Below the pieces are notes generated by a model. It worked only from the letters and a program-made list of their open reading frames with translations, made no database searches and was not told the DNA's origin. A DNA stretch of 64,000 nucleotides from contig NC_089493.1 in the NCBI RefSeq assembly GCF_036850765.1, positions 263,302,534 to 263,366,533 of the forward strand. Direction: 5' to 3'. This document shows positions 33,362 to 45,300 of the stretch, in pieces. The position numbers and the translations under genes were made by a program. This DNA is from Saccopteryx bilineata. Taxonomy: Eukaryota; Chordata; Mammalia; Chiroptera; Emballonuridae. Positions within the stretch are counted from its first letter, which is position 1. Every line of letters begins with the position of its first letter.

Positions 33362-36300
33362 CTGGGAGACAGGCAAAGCAACAGAGGTAACAAGCCACCC
33401 CAACCTCATCTCCAGCCCAGTACCTTGAAGAGCTGGGTGTGAGAGATCACTCTGCTTCCAGATAATGGAGGACCACTGGGGAAGAAGCAAAGCAGGGGAG
33501 GAATGGAGAAAGGGTGGGGGAAGAGGCCAGACAGAGGCAAGGTCAGGGCTCAAAGACAGAGATGTGGGCCAGGAGCACGACCAGAGACCAAAGGAAGTCA
33601 AGGATTTAAGTGGAGACTGGAGGGTGTAGAGGGCCCAAGGGAACCCAACTGAGAGCGGGTAGAGGAGCTGGGAGTTAAATGTTCCCTAATAACAAGGACA
33701 GCTGGGGTGGAGCAGCAGGCCAGCTAATGGAAGCAGGACCCGGGCATCAGCACATGAGCAGGGACCTCCTAGGGCCGAGATGGCTTCTCTTACCATGGCT
33801 TGTTCAATCTTGTTGTCAATGCCAACCAGGCTTCCGGAACCACTGGAGAGACATAGTAAGATGAGAGATGAGGAGAAGGAGCAGGTGCCAAGCCAGGTTT
33901 CTGGACACCACAGCCAGATGCCTTCCAGGTGTTTCTCAGAGCAGGCTCTGGTCTCCACAAGTCCCATTGCTGCAGCCTCCCCACCCACACCCCAGCCTGT
34001 ACCTGTGACAGTAGAGGATCAGGGAGAGAAGGGTTTTGTCCATCCCCCGGCGGGGTGAGGGTCTCTGCCCAGCCCCCCCTAAGCCCCGATGGGGTGGAGG
34101 TCCAGATGCCCCTCGGATGGGGGATGATCCCCGAGGGGAGCAAGGAGAAGAGACACAGCCCCTTTTCCGGGGAGGCCCCGGAGCCATCCCTACCACTCGG
34201 GTCTCAAATGATGACACCAAGGATTTGACAGAGACTCCTGGCTGAGCCATCCCCGAGGGGCAAGTATCCCCAGGCCCCCCACAGAGGGAGAGGGCTGTAT
34301 CAGGACTGCCTGGGGGGCTCAGAGCCCCCCGGGGCAGAGCGGGGTCTGGCTGTTGCCAGGCAGGCAGAGAGAAGACAGTGCCTAGGGGGTGCTGGTCTGA
34401 AAGATATATACCACCCCCCCAGGACAGAGCCTGGCTGCTATTGGCTCCTCAGGGACACGGGGACCCCCTCCCACTGGCTTCATGGTGGGCGGGAATTCCC
34501 AGGCTCAATCAGTGCCAGTGTCCCCTTCTCACCCTGGCACCAATCCCAGAGCGGAGGGGAGGGGGCCTGGCTGAGGGAAGTCAGCTGGTGGGCCTGGTCA
34601 GGGAAGGGCCTGTGGGGCCAGAGCCTGGGGCCAGGAGGACTGTGAAGGTTGAGGGAGAGCCTGGCCCTGGGACGCTTCTCCCCACTCTGGTGGCTCCGTC
34701 CTGCCCACTTTGGTTAACACTGGCCTTCCTCAAGCCTTAGCTCCTCTCAGCTGGGATGGAGGAATGGGGGATTTCTGATGTGCTTGTGGTCTTCCTTGGA
34801 CTATAAGCAAACCCCCCTCCAATACAAAGCTCACGTCATGGGTCATCCCTGGTGCCTAGCCAGAGGGTCCCCCATTTTCCATAGTGAGGGCCAGGAGGAA
34901 TGGGAAGGGAACAGAACAGAGCCCAGAGCCCTGAAAGACAAGTACAGCCTATGGTCCTGGGTCCAAGGTCCTGAAGGAGCGAGGGCTTTAGGAGAGGTAG
35001 GAAGACGAAGCTGGAGGTGGGACACTGAGAATAGGAGCAGAGGCTTTTTGAAGACCTCTGGAAGCAGAGAGAGGGGAGAGCAAGTCTGGCTGCAGTTTGC
35101 TAAGTGACCACCAGAGGTCAACCCAGGCCTAGCACAAAGGTCCCCAGAGCTAGGCTCTGGGTCCCAGAATCAACTCACCCTCAAGTCAGTGTCTTAGAGG
35201 CCAAGGGCCTACACTAGCCTTTGCACCCTGCTCTTTTCTCCAAGGCTTCCTCTCCTCACCACTCAGGCCCCAGGTTCCCGCGTCATCCCATGGCTCATGA
35301 CCCACTCCTGTCCAGTTTCTGCCTCAGCCTCAGGTCCGGCCCTCCAGCCGTGACCCTGTGCTTCAGGATCACCAGCCCTGTTCTTCTGCCCAGCTTCCCT
35401 CCTCTCAGAGTAGGCAGCCCCAACATGCTGCATCCTGCGCCCTGTGCTCAGTTGTCAAGCCCTCTCTCCTAGTTGTCAGTTCCTACTTGCTTTCCTGGAG
35501 AAGGGGGGGATTAGCACTCAATTCAAGGTGACCCTTGAATGAGGCCCTGTAGCCGGGAAGGGAGCATGAGAGAGCTGGGAATTTTCCATTTCCAATCCAA
35601 ACTTTGGGTGCAGAAGGTGCTAACAGGTGGGTAACCAAAGGGGTGACCAGGCCTGAGAGAGCAGCACGGGGTGGGGTGGGGAAAGGACACCTGGAACTCA
35701 TGGAATTGGAGGGGAGAGGATAAATTTAAGAGGAGAGAACAGGCTGGCCAGCTGGAGAGTCAAAGCAGCTTTCAAGCTATTTCAATCTGAAGCACCTGGG
35801 TGGAGACTGGGCCACCACAGAAGCTCCCCCCCACCCGTAAACACAGACACATAGAGACCAAAGAGGGGTAGATTCACGGGAATAGGAGCCCTGGCCTTGC
35901 TTGGCGGACACTTGGGTAAAGATGCCAAGTAAGTTGTTTGCTCTTGCCAGAAATAAAGGAATACTACAATAATAAACATTTGTTGGCTGATAGATGACTA
36001 TCTCCTGTTTGTCTAGCGCTGGAGAGTTTTTGACAGCATTTTCCACTGTTATATCCTAACATTAACACTTCAAGGGACCAAGACTTTGGCTAGCAACCCA
36101 AGCCCTCCCTTTGAGATCCCCGAGTGAAGGGAGGGAGGCCCTGTGCTGGAATTCCTGGGAAGGGTCAGCAGCCGGAAGTTTGGGGTTGGCTGGGTGAGAT
36201 CAGCTCTCACCACAGGTCCAAAAGGTGACTTTGTGTGAATTAGAACAAAATAACCCCTTCTTCAAGACACTTACTGCCTGCCATCTTCTGGAAAACTGTC

Positions 36301-39097
36301 ATGACTCCCAGTATCGATAGTGACTTCAAATGTGTGTGGTGCCCCCTGGAGTTGTGTAGGGCACAACATGCACAACTGGGGACTCCTGGGTCTGCAGGAC
36401 TTCTGGGTGCTGGGGACAGGATAGCCCTAGAGTTGATCTGCCTTTCTGAAGATCACATAAAACAGCCTCAAAATGAGGATCAGATGAAGAAGCAGGACAT
36501 CTGGGAGAGTTGGAGGTTCTGATACTGGGGACAAGGGCCAACCCTGCTCCTTCACTGTGTTCTTAGGAGCCCCCAGGGGCTGGGCCTGGGGCCAACAAAG
36601 TGGCATCCGGCTGTCCTGCCTACACTCCCTCCCGGATTTGTGGTGTCTTTGGGGTGGGGCCAGGCCCGAAAACAAGGGAAGGAGGCGGCTCCTTGCCCAG
36701 CTTGGGAAAGCTATCCCTGCCTCTGTCCCGGAGAGAGGGTATCCTAGAGATAGCTGCCTCCCTCTCTTCTCTTGGTACATAGGCCTCTATTAGGAAAATG
36801 GAAAGAATGTGGCTTTGGTGTCAGATACAGGCTCTGATTGCAGTCCTGCTATTTACTAGCTGGGTGACCTTGGGAAAATTGGTAAAACTCTCTTCCTGAG
36901 TCAGTTTCTTCATGTGGGTTTCATACAGTTGCTTTTAGGATTATGTGACATAAAATGTAGCAACTAACCAAAAGAAGACACTGGATATAAATGTACCTTT
37001 TTTCTGCCTTAGTTCCTAGAATTCAGTCCTTATAATGCTTGGATCCCCAATGCTGGTCATCCACCCACCCATTTACCCATCCATTCACCCATCCAACCCA
37101 TCCATCTATTTAAGTACCTCCCAACTTCCAGGCCCTGTTGAGGGCTTGAAGGTTTTTGTAACCCAGGGGCACATGAGCAGTCTGAATTCACCAGGCATCA
37201 GCATCCTCAACTCCCTATCTGAGATCCAGGCATTTAACACCCCGAACCATTTTCCCTCTCAAAGAGGAGTTCCTATGCCACTTGGATTCTGTCTCCTGCC
37301 AGCTTCAGGCACACCAGAGAATTGTGGTAGGGGCTATATGGCCCATTTTAAGGGGCCAAAGCAGTGGCTCAACCCAAACCCGCTAGCCCAGCAGGGTGAG
37401 GCACAAGGGGCTGGACTGGGTCAGAAAGAATAAAGCTGAGGAGGCTCCTGGAGGCAGAACTCTCTAAGGGAAAGCAGGAGGCTGGGCTCTGAAATCAACC
37501 GGTGGAGGAGGGGCAGGGGGCCCCAATGCCAGCTTACTTCCCAAGTAGGAGGAGGAGAGGGTGGGAAGAGCTGAGAATAGCAGCGATGGAGGCAGGTGAC
37601 TCTCCAGGCCCTGGCCGACCTTACACCTCACACATTCCTTAGAGCCAGAGCTCAGATGGGAGCCCAGAGCTCGGATGGGAGCCCAGACGGGGCCCTGCCC
37701 ACACGGGCTCTGTTCCTCATTCTCCACAACCTCTACCAGGTCCTCACTCTCCATCCCATCCATTAGCTCCCAGCTCCCCCTCTTTTTTTGGTTTCTGGCT
37801 CTCCCCAAGGCCTCAGGGCCTTTTCTTTGGTGATACACAGTCCCTGATCCTGGGGGGTTGGACCTACATCAAGGGGAAGGAGTAAGAATGACCCCCACCC
37901 ACCCAGCACCCACTCACTCATCACTAAGCTCCGCCCCTTATTTTCCCCTCCAAAACAGGAAGTCCCTCCCCCAAAAGCCTTAAACCGGAAGTCCCACTCC
38001 TCCCTCCAAAATAAAAGTTACAACTCCCTGCCCTTCTCCTGGGTTCCTATCAGTCCACGGCCAGAAGGGAGCAGCCTGGCTATCTGACTCACAATTTTGT
38101 TCCTCCCTTTTCAGTTTGCTGACATTCCTATGTTGAAACCTGGGCCTCAAAACAGTAAGTTCTGCCCACTGTGCCACCAAATCGAATGGGGCATTCTCTC
38201 CCTAAGGGCAAACCCCAGCAGATCTGTGCCCCTGTGCCTTCCCTGAGTACAGACAGCCATCCTCTCTATGGCTTTGGCTTGGCCAAGGGGAGGACTCAGC
38301 CCTGCGGTACTCCTAGCATAGAGAACAGAACCTTAGGGATCATACTTTCTTGGGAGTAGAGGTCCTAGGAGTAGTAGCCCGTATGAACTAGAAGGATGTT
38401 ACTGCTAAAGACAGGACTTCAGTTCCCCTCTGTAGGAAGAGGGATATGGGAAATGGGATGAGATTGACTCCCTATTCTCATCTCACATTTGCCAGTAAGT
38501 TCTTAGGTTTGTCCAAATGATTGCTAAATCTAAATCTACAAGTGCTCTGGAATTTGACAATGAACTCCAGAGGGGGAATGGGTCCCAAATCAACTTTGTC
38601 CAGTGTGTTATGCCCAAGCTAGCTTTCTCTGTTTAAGAGGTCCTCTCCAAGTTCAACTTGGATGAAGGATACCTATCAGGCAGTTTCATATGGCTATCCC
38701 AAGGGCTGGATTTAGAGGCAGAGCCCACCTACCTATCATCATCGCTGTCCAGGTGGCCACTGATGGCCAGCATGGACCGGGCCAGGCTGAGACTCTGGGC
38801 TGCCGCTGCTCCAAAGGGGTCTGGAGACTTGTGAACCAGACTGGCATCAGGAAAGAAGTAGAGGGCCGGAGAGCTGGGGCGAGAGTCAAGTGGGGGCACC
38901 TGGAAGCAGAGAGGTAGGAACTATCACGTCAAGTAAAAGGAACCAATTACTTTACAACTTGCCTAGTTGGTGCCTGACCTGTGGTGGCACAGTGGATAAA
39001 GCATCGACCTGGAAATGCTGAGGTTGCCGGTTTGAAACCCTGGGCTTGCCTGGTCAAGGCACATATGGAAGTTGATGCTTCCAGCTCCTCCCCTCTG

Positions 39098-39130
<33 letters not shown>

Positions 39131-42100
39131 CTCTCTCAAATGAATAAAAAAAAAACTTGCCTAGTTGGTTTCCTTTCTCTCCACCTTTCCCCACCCCCCC
39201 CACCTCCCACCCTGGTCTCTTCTAAGGACCCAGGAGTCCTGCCCTTGCAACACCTTTCTTCCTTGGTCGAGAGAAAGCATTGGGCAGGTGCTTGAGGCAA
39301 GGAAACAGCGCTCATCCTGAAGACTGAGTGAGTTGCTTCCCAAAATTATCTAACAAGGTAGTATCACACAGGGCCTGTGATCTGCATGCCAGCACCCTGC
39401 CACCAGCTGATCTGGGACCCCCAATCACAGGCTAGTCAGAGTATCTGCCTTCTGTCACCTTAAGAGGCTTCTTAAAATGATTTAAATTTCACTTCCTCAG
39501 AGAGGCATTTCCCCATCATTCAAGGAGTAAATTCCACTGAACAGTTCTTTTTTATTTTTGTAACACCTAACATTATCTGAAACTCAAGTGTTTTTGCCTT
39601 TCCACTGTTAGAAGGTAAGTTCCAGAGGGCACAGCTTAGTTTGTTCAATAGTTATTTGTAGAATGAATGAATCCTCAGAAACTTATCCTCCACCCTCTCA
39701 CCCATTCCCCCACCACCACTACACCCATTCAAGCCTTTCCTCTTAAACTTCTGGGGACTCAAGTGAAGTTCTGCTCCTGCCCTCTAGCCCTGGGGTTGGG
39801 GGTGGAGGGAGCGGGTTGCAGAGATGGGGGAGGTGGAGCCTGGGTGTGTACAGCCCAACCAGCACTGGGGGAGGCTGCAAAAGGGCGGGGGCCACAGGAA
39901 CAAGCCGCCTCTGTGAGGCCCCAGGAGGCCCCAGCTTCTCGGAAAAGCCAAGAACAGAGAGTCCAGGGTGGTTAGAGGGACAGAAGGGAGGAATGGGGCC
40001 CAGGTGATGCTCCAGCCCTTCTCCTGGCTCCTGTTAGAGGTAACACAGAGAGAAGAGACATAGGGGAGTGTAGAAGGAAACTAACTTTGGGGCAGGGAAG
40101 CAGCAGTGCAAATGCATGCACACAGGAAGGGATCAATACCTGATAGAAGGAAAGGGGACTGGGGCACTGAGAACGGAGGGGCATGGTCTGCAGGCCCAAG
40201 GATATAGAGAGCAGAGGCTAGGGGCAGAGGGGCTTGCTTTGGAAGAGTGTGTTGGAGGAGGGGAAGGGGCCAGTAAAGGAAACACATCTTCTCCCCTGGG
40301 GTAGGAACTGAATGAAAGAGCTCAAGAGAAGTAGGGAGGGGTGGCGAGAGATGTGAGCTTGAGGCCAGGAGGGAGTAGGGGGGAGCCGGTCCTGACCGGT
40401 CCTGACAGGGCCCAGACATCCAGTCTCAGGTTATTTTTATACTGTGGTTTGTGCCCAAGGCCAGGAAGGGGAAAAGTACCCATCCTCACACTCCCTGCCT
40501 TTTCTCCTGCAGCCCAAGGTGTTATTTTCTCCTCCAGGACAGAGACCTTCTAAGCCCCTGCATCCCTGGCTGCACACCCCCCATCCTAAAGACCCAGGCA
40601 TCCTGTCCCCCAGCCCAGACTTGTTCCTCTTTTGGAGACAGGAAGCAAAAAGAGCAAAGGATTTAACTCTTTGCTGCTTCCCACCTCTCTCCCACTCCAT
40701 GGTAGCCAACCCCAGTTACTGATCCTGAAAAGCCCAGATATAGGGAACTGAAACAGACAAGCCAGCAGGCCCCCCAGCCTTGTAATGGATACCAACCACC
40801 ATCCAATTCCTCAATTTCTCAGAGAAATCTGACTTGGAACAAAGCTAGAGAGGGGCTTGGATGGGTGGCTGGCTAGTGAAAAGAAAGAAGACCCCCATCT
40901 TGGGAATGGGGCTGCAAGAGAGACAGCAGAATATCTACTTTTTGCCCCTCCCCCCAAACCTGGCATCTCCTCTCCCAGAAGCCCAAACACGGAGCCCTGC
41001 TTGGGGCCTCCACCCTCAAAGCCCAAAGAGTGAGACCAAGACAGAAGATGAAGGGGCCACAGTGAGGAGAGCACATGTCTATGATAGAGATGCGACTGGC
41101 TATATGGAGATGGAGACTTGGGCCAAAGGCAACAAATGAAAGGCCAAAGAGAAAGAAAGGTATAGAATTTGAGGAAGAGGAGCCTGAGAGAGAAAACAAA
41201 GGCTGTGTGAGAAGTAGGAAAGGAACTCCAGGTGAGATGGCAAGAAGAAAAAAGAGGGGCTCTCTGACCTGACAGGCGATGATGGAGTTGGGAAAGCTCA
41301 TTATGGAGAGAGGCAGAGGCCAAGGCCAAGATGGGCATGCACCACCCCTCATGTGTCCTCCCACCCTAGAACCCAGCTCTTACCTGCGCCATCTCCTCTG
41401 GAGCAACGAACTCCATCCTCAGCCGCAGGGCTCCATCTTTAGTTCGGGACAGTGGAGGAGTCCCAGCTGCTGAGCCCCCTGCCTCCATTTCCACCCTCAG
41501 GGAGGACAGGGGCGTGGCGGCCCGGGATGTGCCCGTGCTATCCCCGGCCCCAGGCTCTGGAGGGCGCTGCTGCGGTAGGGAAGCTGACAGAGGGGGTGTT
41601 TCCACCTTGGCCTTGCCAGGCACTGCCAGCTGGCCTAGCCCCCCAGTGAAGGAGCGGGCCTGAGGTCCAGGGGAGGTGGGAGGTGGGAGAAGCCAAGAGG
41701 TGGGACCCTGAGACAGGCCTGGCTGTGGGGTAGGCACGCCAAGGCCCAAGCTGGAGAGCTCCAGCCTGGAATCCAAAGATCTGCCCCCGGTTCCCCCTGA
41801 AGGCCCTCGAATCCCCTCCAGGAGCCGGCCAAAGCTAGGGGGCTCCAGGTCTCTCTCGTAAACATCCACACACGTCCAACGGCCACGGCGATAAGGCTCT
41901 CCCAGGCCCTGTGGCAGCTTCACCACCCGGAAACGGGAGGCAGGGGCCCCAGGCGGTGGGGAGCCGTTCCGGGGGGTGCTCTTGCCCCCTGGCTCTTGGT
42001 TGGGCTGCCCGTTGGGCAGGCGGGGTGGGGGCCCCGTGGGAGTCGCCAGGGCAGGGGAATCGGGACCTCCAGGGCTCCCGGGGCCCTCGTAGTCCGTGGT

Positions 42101-42145
42101 GACGCTGGTGATTTGGAAACTACTCTTCTTCTTGCCCCCACTCAT
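33152..42145 (-). CDS. TSC22D4: TSC22D4 (THG-1), TSC22 domain family member 4 (4 coding exons)
   Basis: Complete gene on the minus strand. Coding exons 42145-41384, 38899-38733, 33842-33794 and 33361-33152 total 1188 nt, 395 residues, the same length as human. Phases are 0, 2, 0 and all introns are GT-AG. Residues 1-20 ([20 protein letters not shown]), RFRVVKL (71-77) and [13 protein letters not shown] (88-100) are the conserved N-terminal motifs of long TSC22 proteins. RFRV fits the RFxV docking motif known for WNK/OSR1/SPAK-type CCT domains, which suits the reported TSC22D-NRBP1-WNK osmotic-stress pathway. The middle is low-complexity Pro/Ser/Gly. The C-terminal TSC box and leucine zipper run from about 318 to 378, with heptad leucines in [20 protein letters not shown]. 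It forms homo- and heterodimers with other TSC22 proteins. The start has a purine at -3 and no earlier in-frame ATG fits better. Confidence 0.96.
33794..33842 (-). CDS. TSC22D4: TSC22D4 coding exon 3
   Basis: 49 nt. Acceptor CTCTCCAG|TGGTTC, donor GCCATG|GTAAGA. Encodes [16 protein letters not shown], the start of the TSC box; shared by long and short isoforms. Confidence 0.95.
34003..34250 (-). CDS. TSC22D4: Candidate alternative first exon of a short TSC22D4 isoform
   Basis: An ATG at 34250 opens [20 protein letters not shown] and runs 82 codons plus 2 nt to the donor GTCACAG|GTACAG. That is exactly the phase needed to join exon 3 at 33842 as [19 protein letters not shown] box and an inverted CCAAT box lie about 155-195 nt upstream. 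The product would be about 168 residues with the full TSC box and zipper but a different N-terminus. Short isoforms from internal promoters are known for TSC22D1 and TSC22D3, and a short pituitary form of this gene has been reported in mouse. Not proven by sequence alone. Confidence 0.65.
34403..34445 (-). promoter_or_regulatory. TSC22D4: Internal TSC22D4 promoter with TATA and CCAAT boxes
   Basis: TATATATC on the minus strand at about 34410-34403, with CCAAT (plus-strand attgg) at about 34440-34444, about 30 nt upstream of the TATA. It lies upstream of the alternative first exon, and the spacing is that of a classical core promoter. Confidence 0.6.
34446..38732 (-). other. TSC22D4 intron 2 (part), mostly unique
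   Basis: No SINE in this stretch. Contains a tetranucleotide (CCAT)n-like run at about 37060-37110, an MIR at about 36790-36975 (GCTGGGTGACCTTGGG), and an ETS-rich promoter-like segment at about 37930-38000 next to a possible second alternative first exon (see findings). Confidence 0.6.
38733..38899 (-). CDS. TSC22D4: TSC22D4 coding exon 2
   Basis: 167 nt. Acceptor CTTCCAG|GTGCCC, donor GATAG|GTAGGT. Encodes [20 protein letters not shown] to [13 protein letters not shown]. Leaves phase 2. Confidence 0.94.
38973..39153 (+). repeat. SINE, family B, in TSC22D4 intron 1
   Basis: Head TGCCTGACCTGTGGTGGCAC, tail AAATGAATAAAAAAAA. Flanked by the 15-nt duplication ACTTGCCTAGTTGGT. The only SINE recognised between 23.4 and 54.9 kb; it lies opposite to the gene's direction. 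Confidence 0.94.
39445..39675 (+). repeat. L2 3'-end fragment in TSC22D4 intron 1
   Basis: TTCACTTCCTCAGAGAGGCA, TAACACCTAACATTATCTGA, AGGTAAGTTCCAGAGGGCAC and TTTGTAGAATGAATGAAT follow the L2 3' end order. Confidence 0.7.
41384..42145 (-). CDS. TSC22D4: TSC22D4 coding exon 1
   Basis: 762 nt, 254 codons, donor GCGCAG|GTAAGA. The exon also carries 5' UTR back to an acceptor at 42420 (TTTTTCCAG|TTTGC). Encodes the disordered N-terminal two-thirds. Confidence 0.95.
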
Positions 42146-42817
42146 GGTCCCTGGAGCTCAGGACGGGGCCAAAGTAAGCAGGGGACGGGGCGGTAGTTGC
42201 TCTTCAAAGGGGCTCAGGCACCCCTGGAACAGGGGAGCCACATGGCGGGGACATCTGGGCCCCTGGGGACGTCTGGGTCCGACATGGCGGGAGGGCCTTG
42301 CAGAAACTGGGGGTGCCTGGGTGGTGAAAGGAGATCGGTAGGGGAGGTGGCAAGAGGGGAGAGCAGGGGCAGGTTTTTCCTGCTGCTGTCGCTGCTGAAC
42401 TCCAGAGCTGAGTTTGCAAACTGGAAAAAGAGAGTGAGAGAGAGTGTGTGTGAGAAAGCAGTGGGCAGGCCACCTCTGGGGCTTCCTCTCTGGGGAGTGG
42501 AATGAGGGAGGAAGGGGAAACCAGCAGAGACAAAGTGACAGAGACCAGAGAAGAGGGCGCACAGAGCAGGAAGAGGCAGCCCAGATCCAAAGTTGGGCAT
42601 TTCTCGCCTGGGATTCAATTCAAACTCATAGGATTCCAACTCGTCCCAAGAGCAAAGGGCTCCAGGGCCTGGGTGAACAGGGTGAAACAGCTCCTCGGCC
42701 TGGCCCGGCTGCCGGGAGGCCTCTACTGGTCCTCAAGGTCTCCCGCAGCCCAGCTCCCCCATCTCTGGGACAGGCGCTGCCCGCCGCCCCAGCGCCCCGC
42801 CCAGCCCAGCGCCTTAC

Positions 42818-43130
42818 CTCTTGGCCTCCGCCAACTAGCTGGGCCAGGGGTCCCGGCCACCTAAGATGTCGGGCTCTCCTTTTCCTGGGGCCTTTTGGCC
42901 CCAGTAACGCGGGGGGCACAGGTGGAGATCAGAGTCTGTATAGTCCTCTTCGGGGGCCGCACCTCACCGCGCAAGGCATCTCCGTGGAAAGTTTGCGCTG
43001 CGCAAAAGAAGGAACCCCCGCCTCCTTGGTGGAGCCCAGGCGCGGCCTCTGAAGCTCCAAGTGTCTCGGAACTGATGCGGTAGGGGGCGGCTCAGCCCCC
43101 TGATCCTCCAGGTGGAGCCACTTCGGAGAT
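42818..43130 (-). promoter_or_regulatory. TSC22D4: TSC22D4 main promoter and non-coding first exon
   Basis: A strong donor CCAAGAG|GTAAGG ends a 5' untranslated exon at 42818, which would join the acceptor at 42420 ahead of the start codon. The upstream DNA is GC- and CpG-rich without a TATA box. The 5' limit is a guess. Confidence 0.6.
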
Positions 43131-45300
43131 CCGGGCTAGTGTGTCTCCCAAGTCTCCTCCCGCGTGGCACCAATGGGTCTCTCCGCTGCTCTGCTCCTTT
43201 TGGTTCTGTCTTACTGTCTCTCTCTTTCTGGGCTGTTGACAACCCCCACACCAGGAAGTCCTGCCTCCTCGGGCCTGCTGACTGCTCCTCTCCTCCTCCT
43301 TCCCCTCTTCCTCCCCTTCCTCCGCCCTCTCTCCCTCCTGGGGCTCCCAGCCAGCTGGCGCCAGGCCAGGCCTGCCACCGCCACTGCTGGTGCAGCAGCA
43401 GTTGCCGCTGCCGCTTCTGCTCCTGGGGCCCTGACCAAGCTCCCTTAACCCCACACCTGCTGGGCCCTAGCCCAGCTCTTCCTCGGAGGGAGGGGCTGTG
43501 GAGGGAGGAGAAAAAGGGGAGGAGACTGCAGGGCAGCCAGGGATTCCCTTACTTGTAGGGACTTGCTGCCATTGGCCTGCGGACACACAGAAGAGTGGGA
43601 GGAATTGACCAGGACCTCTACTGGTACCTGCCATCCCAATAAACAACCGGTAAATGTTATGGTGCTGCTGGAGCTGTGATCGTCATATTTTCACAGACAC
43701 TTTATTAAGAAGGTATTGTTATTCTCCCCTGACCCTATGTTAAAAAGTGGATTACTATAACAATTTTCAGAAATGCCCCAAGTAGAGAGGATGGTATAAT
43801 GGACTACCAGGTACCCATCATGCAGTTTCAACAATTACCCACTCACAGCCAATCTTGTTTCATCTATACCCCATGTTCTATTGTGGATTATTTGAATCAA
43901 ATCCCAGGCATCATATTATCTTCTGCTTAGATGTGGAAATGGAGACTCAGGAGGTTCAAAAAGGGTATCAGTGGTAGAGTAGACATTCCATACACTCAAG
44001 CATGTCCTTGTCTGGCCCCCATATAAAAAAAATGACATCATACAGGTACAATCACCTACACAGATGCACCTGAATGAACTGCTGACCCCAAGCAGGGGCC
44101 CCTCTCCCACCTCTCCCCTCCCATCCCTTGCTCACTGTGGAGAATTCACACACAATGTGAAAAAACGTCCAACTGCCATGGTCTCTTTTTTAGCACTCAA
44201 CCAACATTCTGAGAGGAATTATTTTAGCAAAAGCCGCCTCTGCCTTCACTTTTAGGTTCAGAAAGAAATGAATTTAATTAATTTTGATCAAATGGAACTA
44301 TTCTGGAGTATATTAAATATTTCTCATATTTGTTCACATAATTACCTGGTACATTCTCAAACAGCCTTGGGCAGAGATGGTGTGGGTTTTGAGCTCCAGT
44401 ATTTCTGCTAGAAAACTGAGGCTCGGGGGCATTCATTTATTTGCCCAAAGCCTCAGAGTTAGTATGGTGGCAATGAGACTGACTCTGTGCTGTCTGATAT
44501 CCCTCCATCCTCAGCTTTAGCTCATGGAAATTTTAGGATTAGGCAAAAATGGAATGAATCAAAGCCCCTTGCACCTATATTTATATATTTATCTCTTTGT
44601 TAAAATGCATTTGCACTCCTCTCTCCCTTAATGGTAACAATGGCTACCATAAGGCCTCCCAAATCTTGAGGTCCAGGAAGCAGCCCCCACCCATTTCTCT
44701 CCCTCTGCTGATCTTTAGAACACTTTCCTGCTGCTCCACCCCCAGACCCTTCTTCCTTCAATGCTGATTAGTTACAGACTATTGGAAACCCATCTTTAAA
44801 CACCCCTCTTCCCACTGCCTCAGACCTTCAGCATCATCTCAGACACCTAGTTTATAGTTTCTGCAGAAATGTTCATTGAATCAATGAAAATCCATTCACC
44901 CTAAGGTGTAAAAATGAAAAAAGTTGTTTTAATGTATTACCTCTCCTGGGGGCATTTGCAATAGCCCTTTACATTAATATTCATTACTTTACTGACCCCC
45001 CTAACATTATTGAGGTAGGTATGAAATGAGGCATCTCCCAGAGACGTTGCACTATTTGCCCAAAGTCACACAGCATATCTGCAAAGCTGTCATAAAAAAT
45101 AACATTCACAGGTTCCAGGGACTGGGGCATGGATATCTTTTGGGGGTCCATTTTTCAGCCATTTAAGGGTAAAACAGGTTTTCTTGCAGCTAACCTGCGA
45201 CAAAGGGAATTCCAAGAGAGGAATTTCTCATGAAGCTGATGAGAAAGGTGATGGGGGAAGGGGACAAGGTGGCCCCTCAGCGGCCATGAAGACAGAACCT
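43131..45300. other. Intergenic region between divergent TSC22D4 and NYAP1
   Basis: A GC-rich part with (CCT)n/(GCC)n-like runs (43.2-43.5 kb), an antisense L1-type 3' UTR piece at about 43730-43925 (GAATCAAATCCCAGGCATCA), and antisense MIR remnants near 44380-44500 and 45000-45090. Likely holds shared regulatory DNA; no gene seen. Confidence 0.55.

Noticed and set aside
43164..43448. Plus-strand 94-codon frame beginning MAPMGLSAALLLLVLSYCLS, resembling a secreted protein
   Set aside because: It lies in CCT/GCC-rich promoter DNA upstream of TSC22D4, has low-complexity composition (LLLLPLFLPFLRPL, AAAVAAAASA), no splice context and no recognised homologue.
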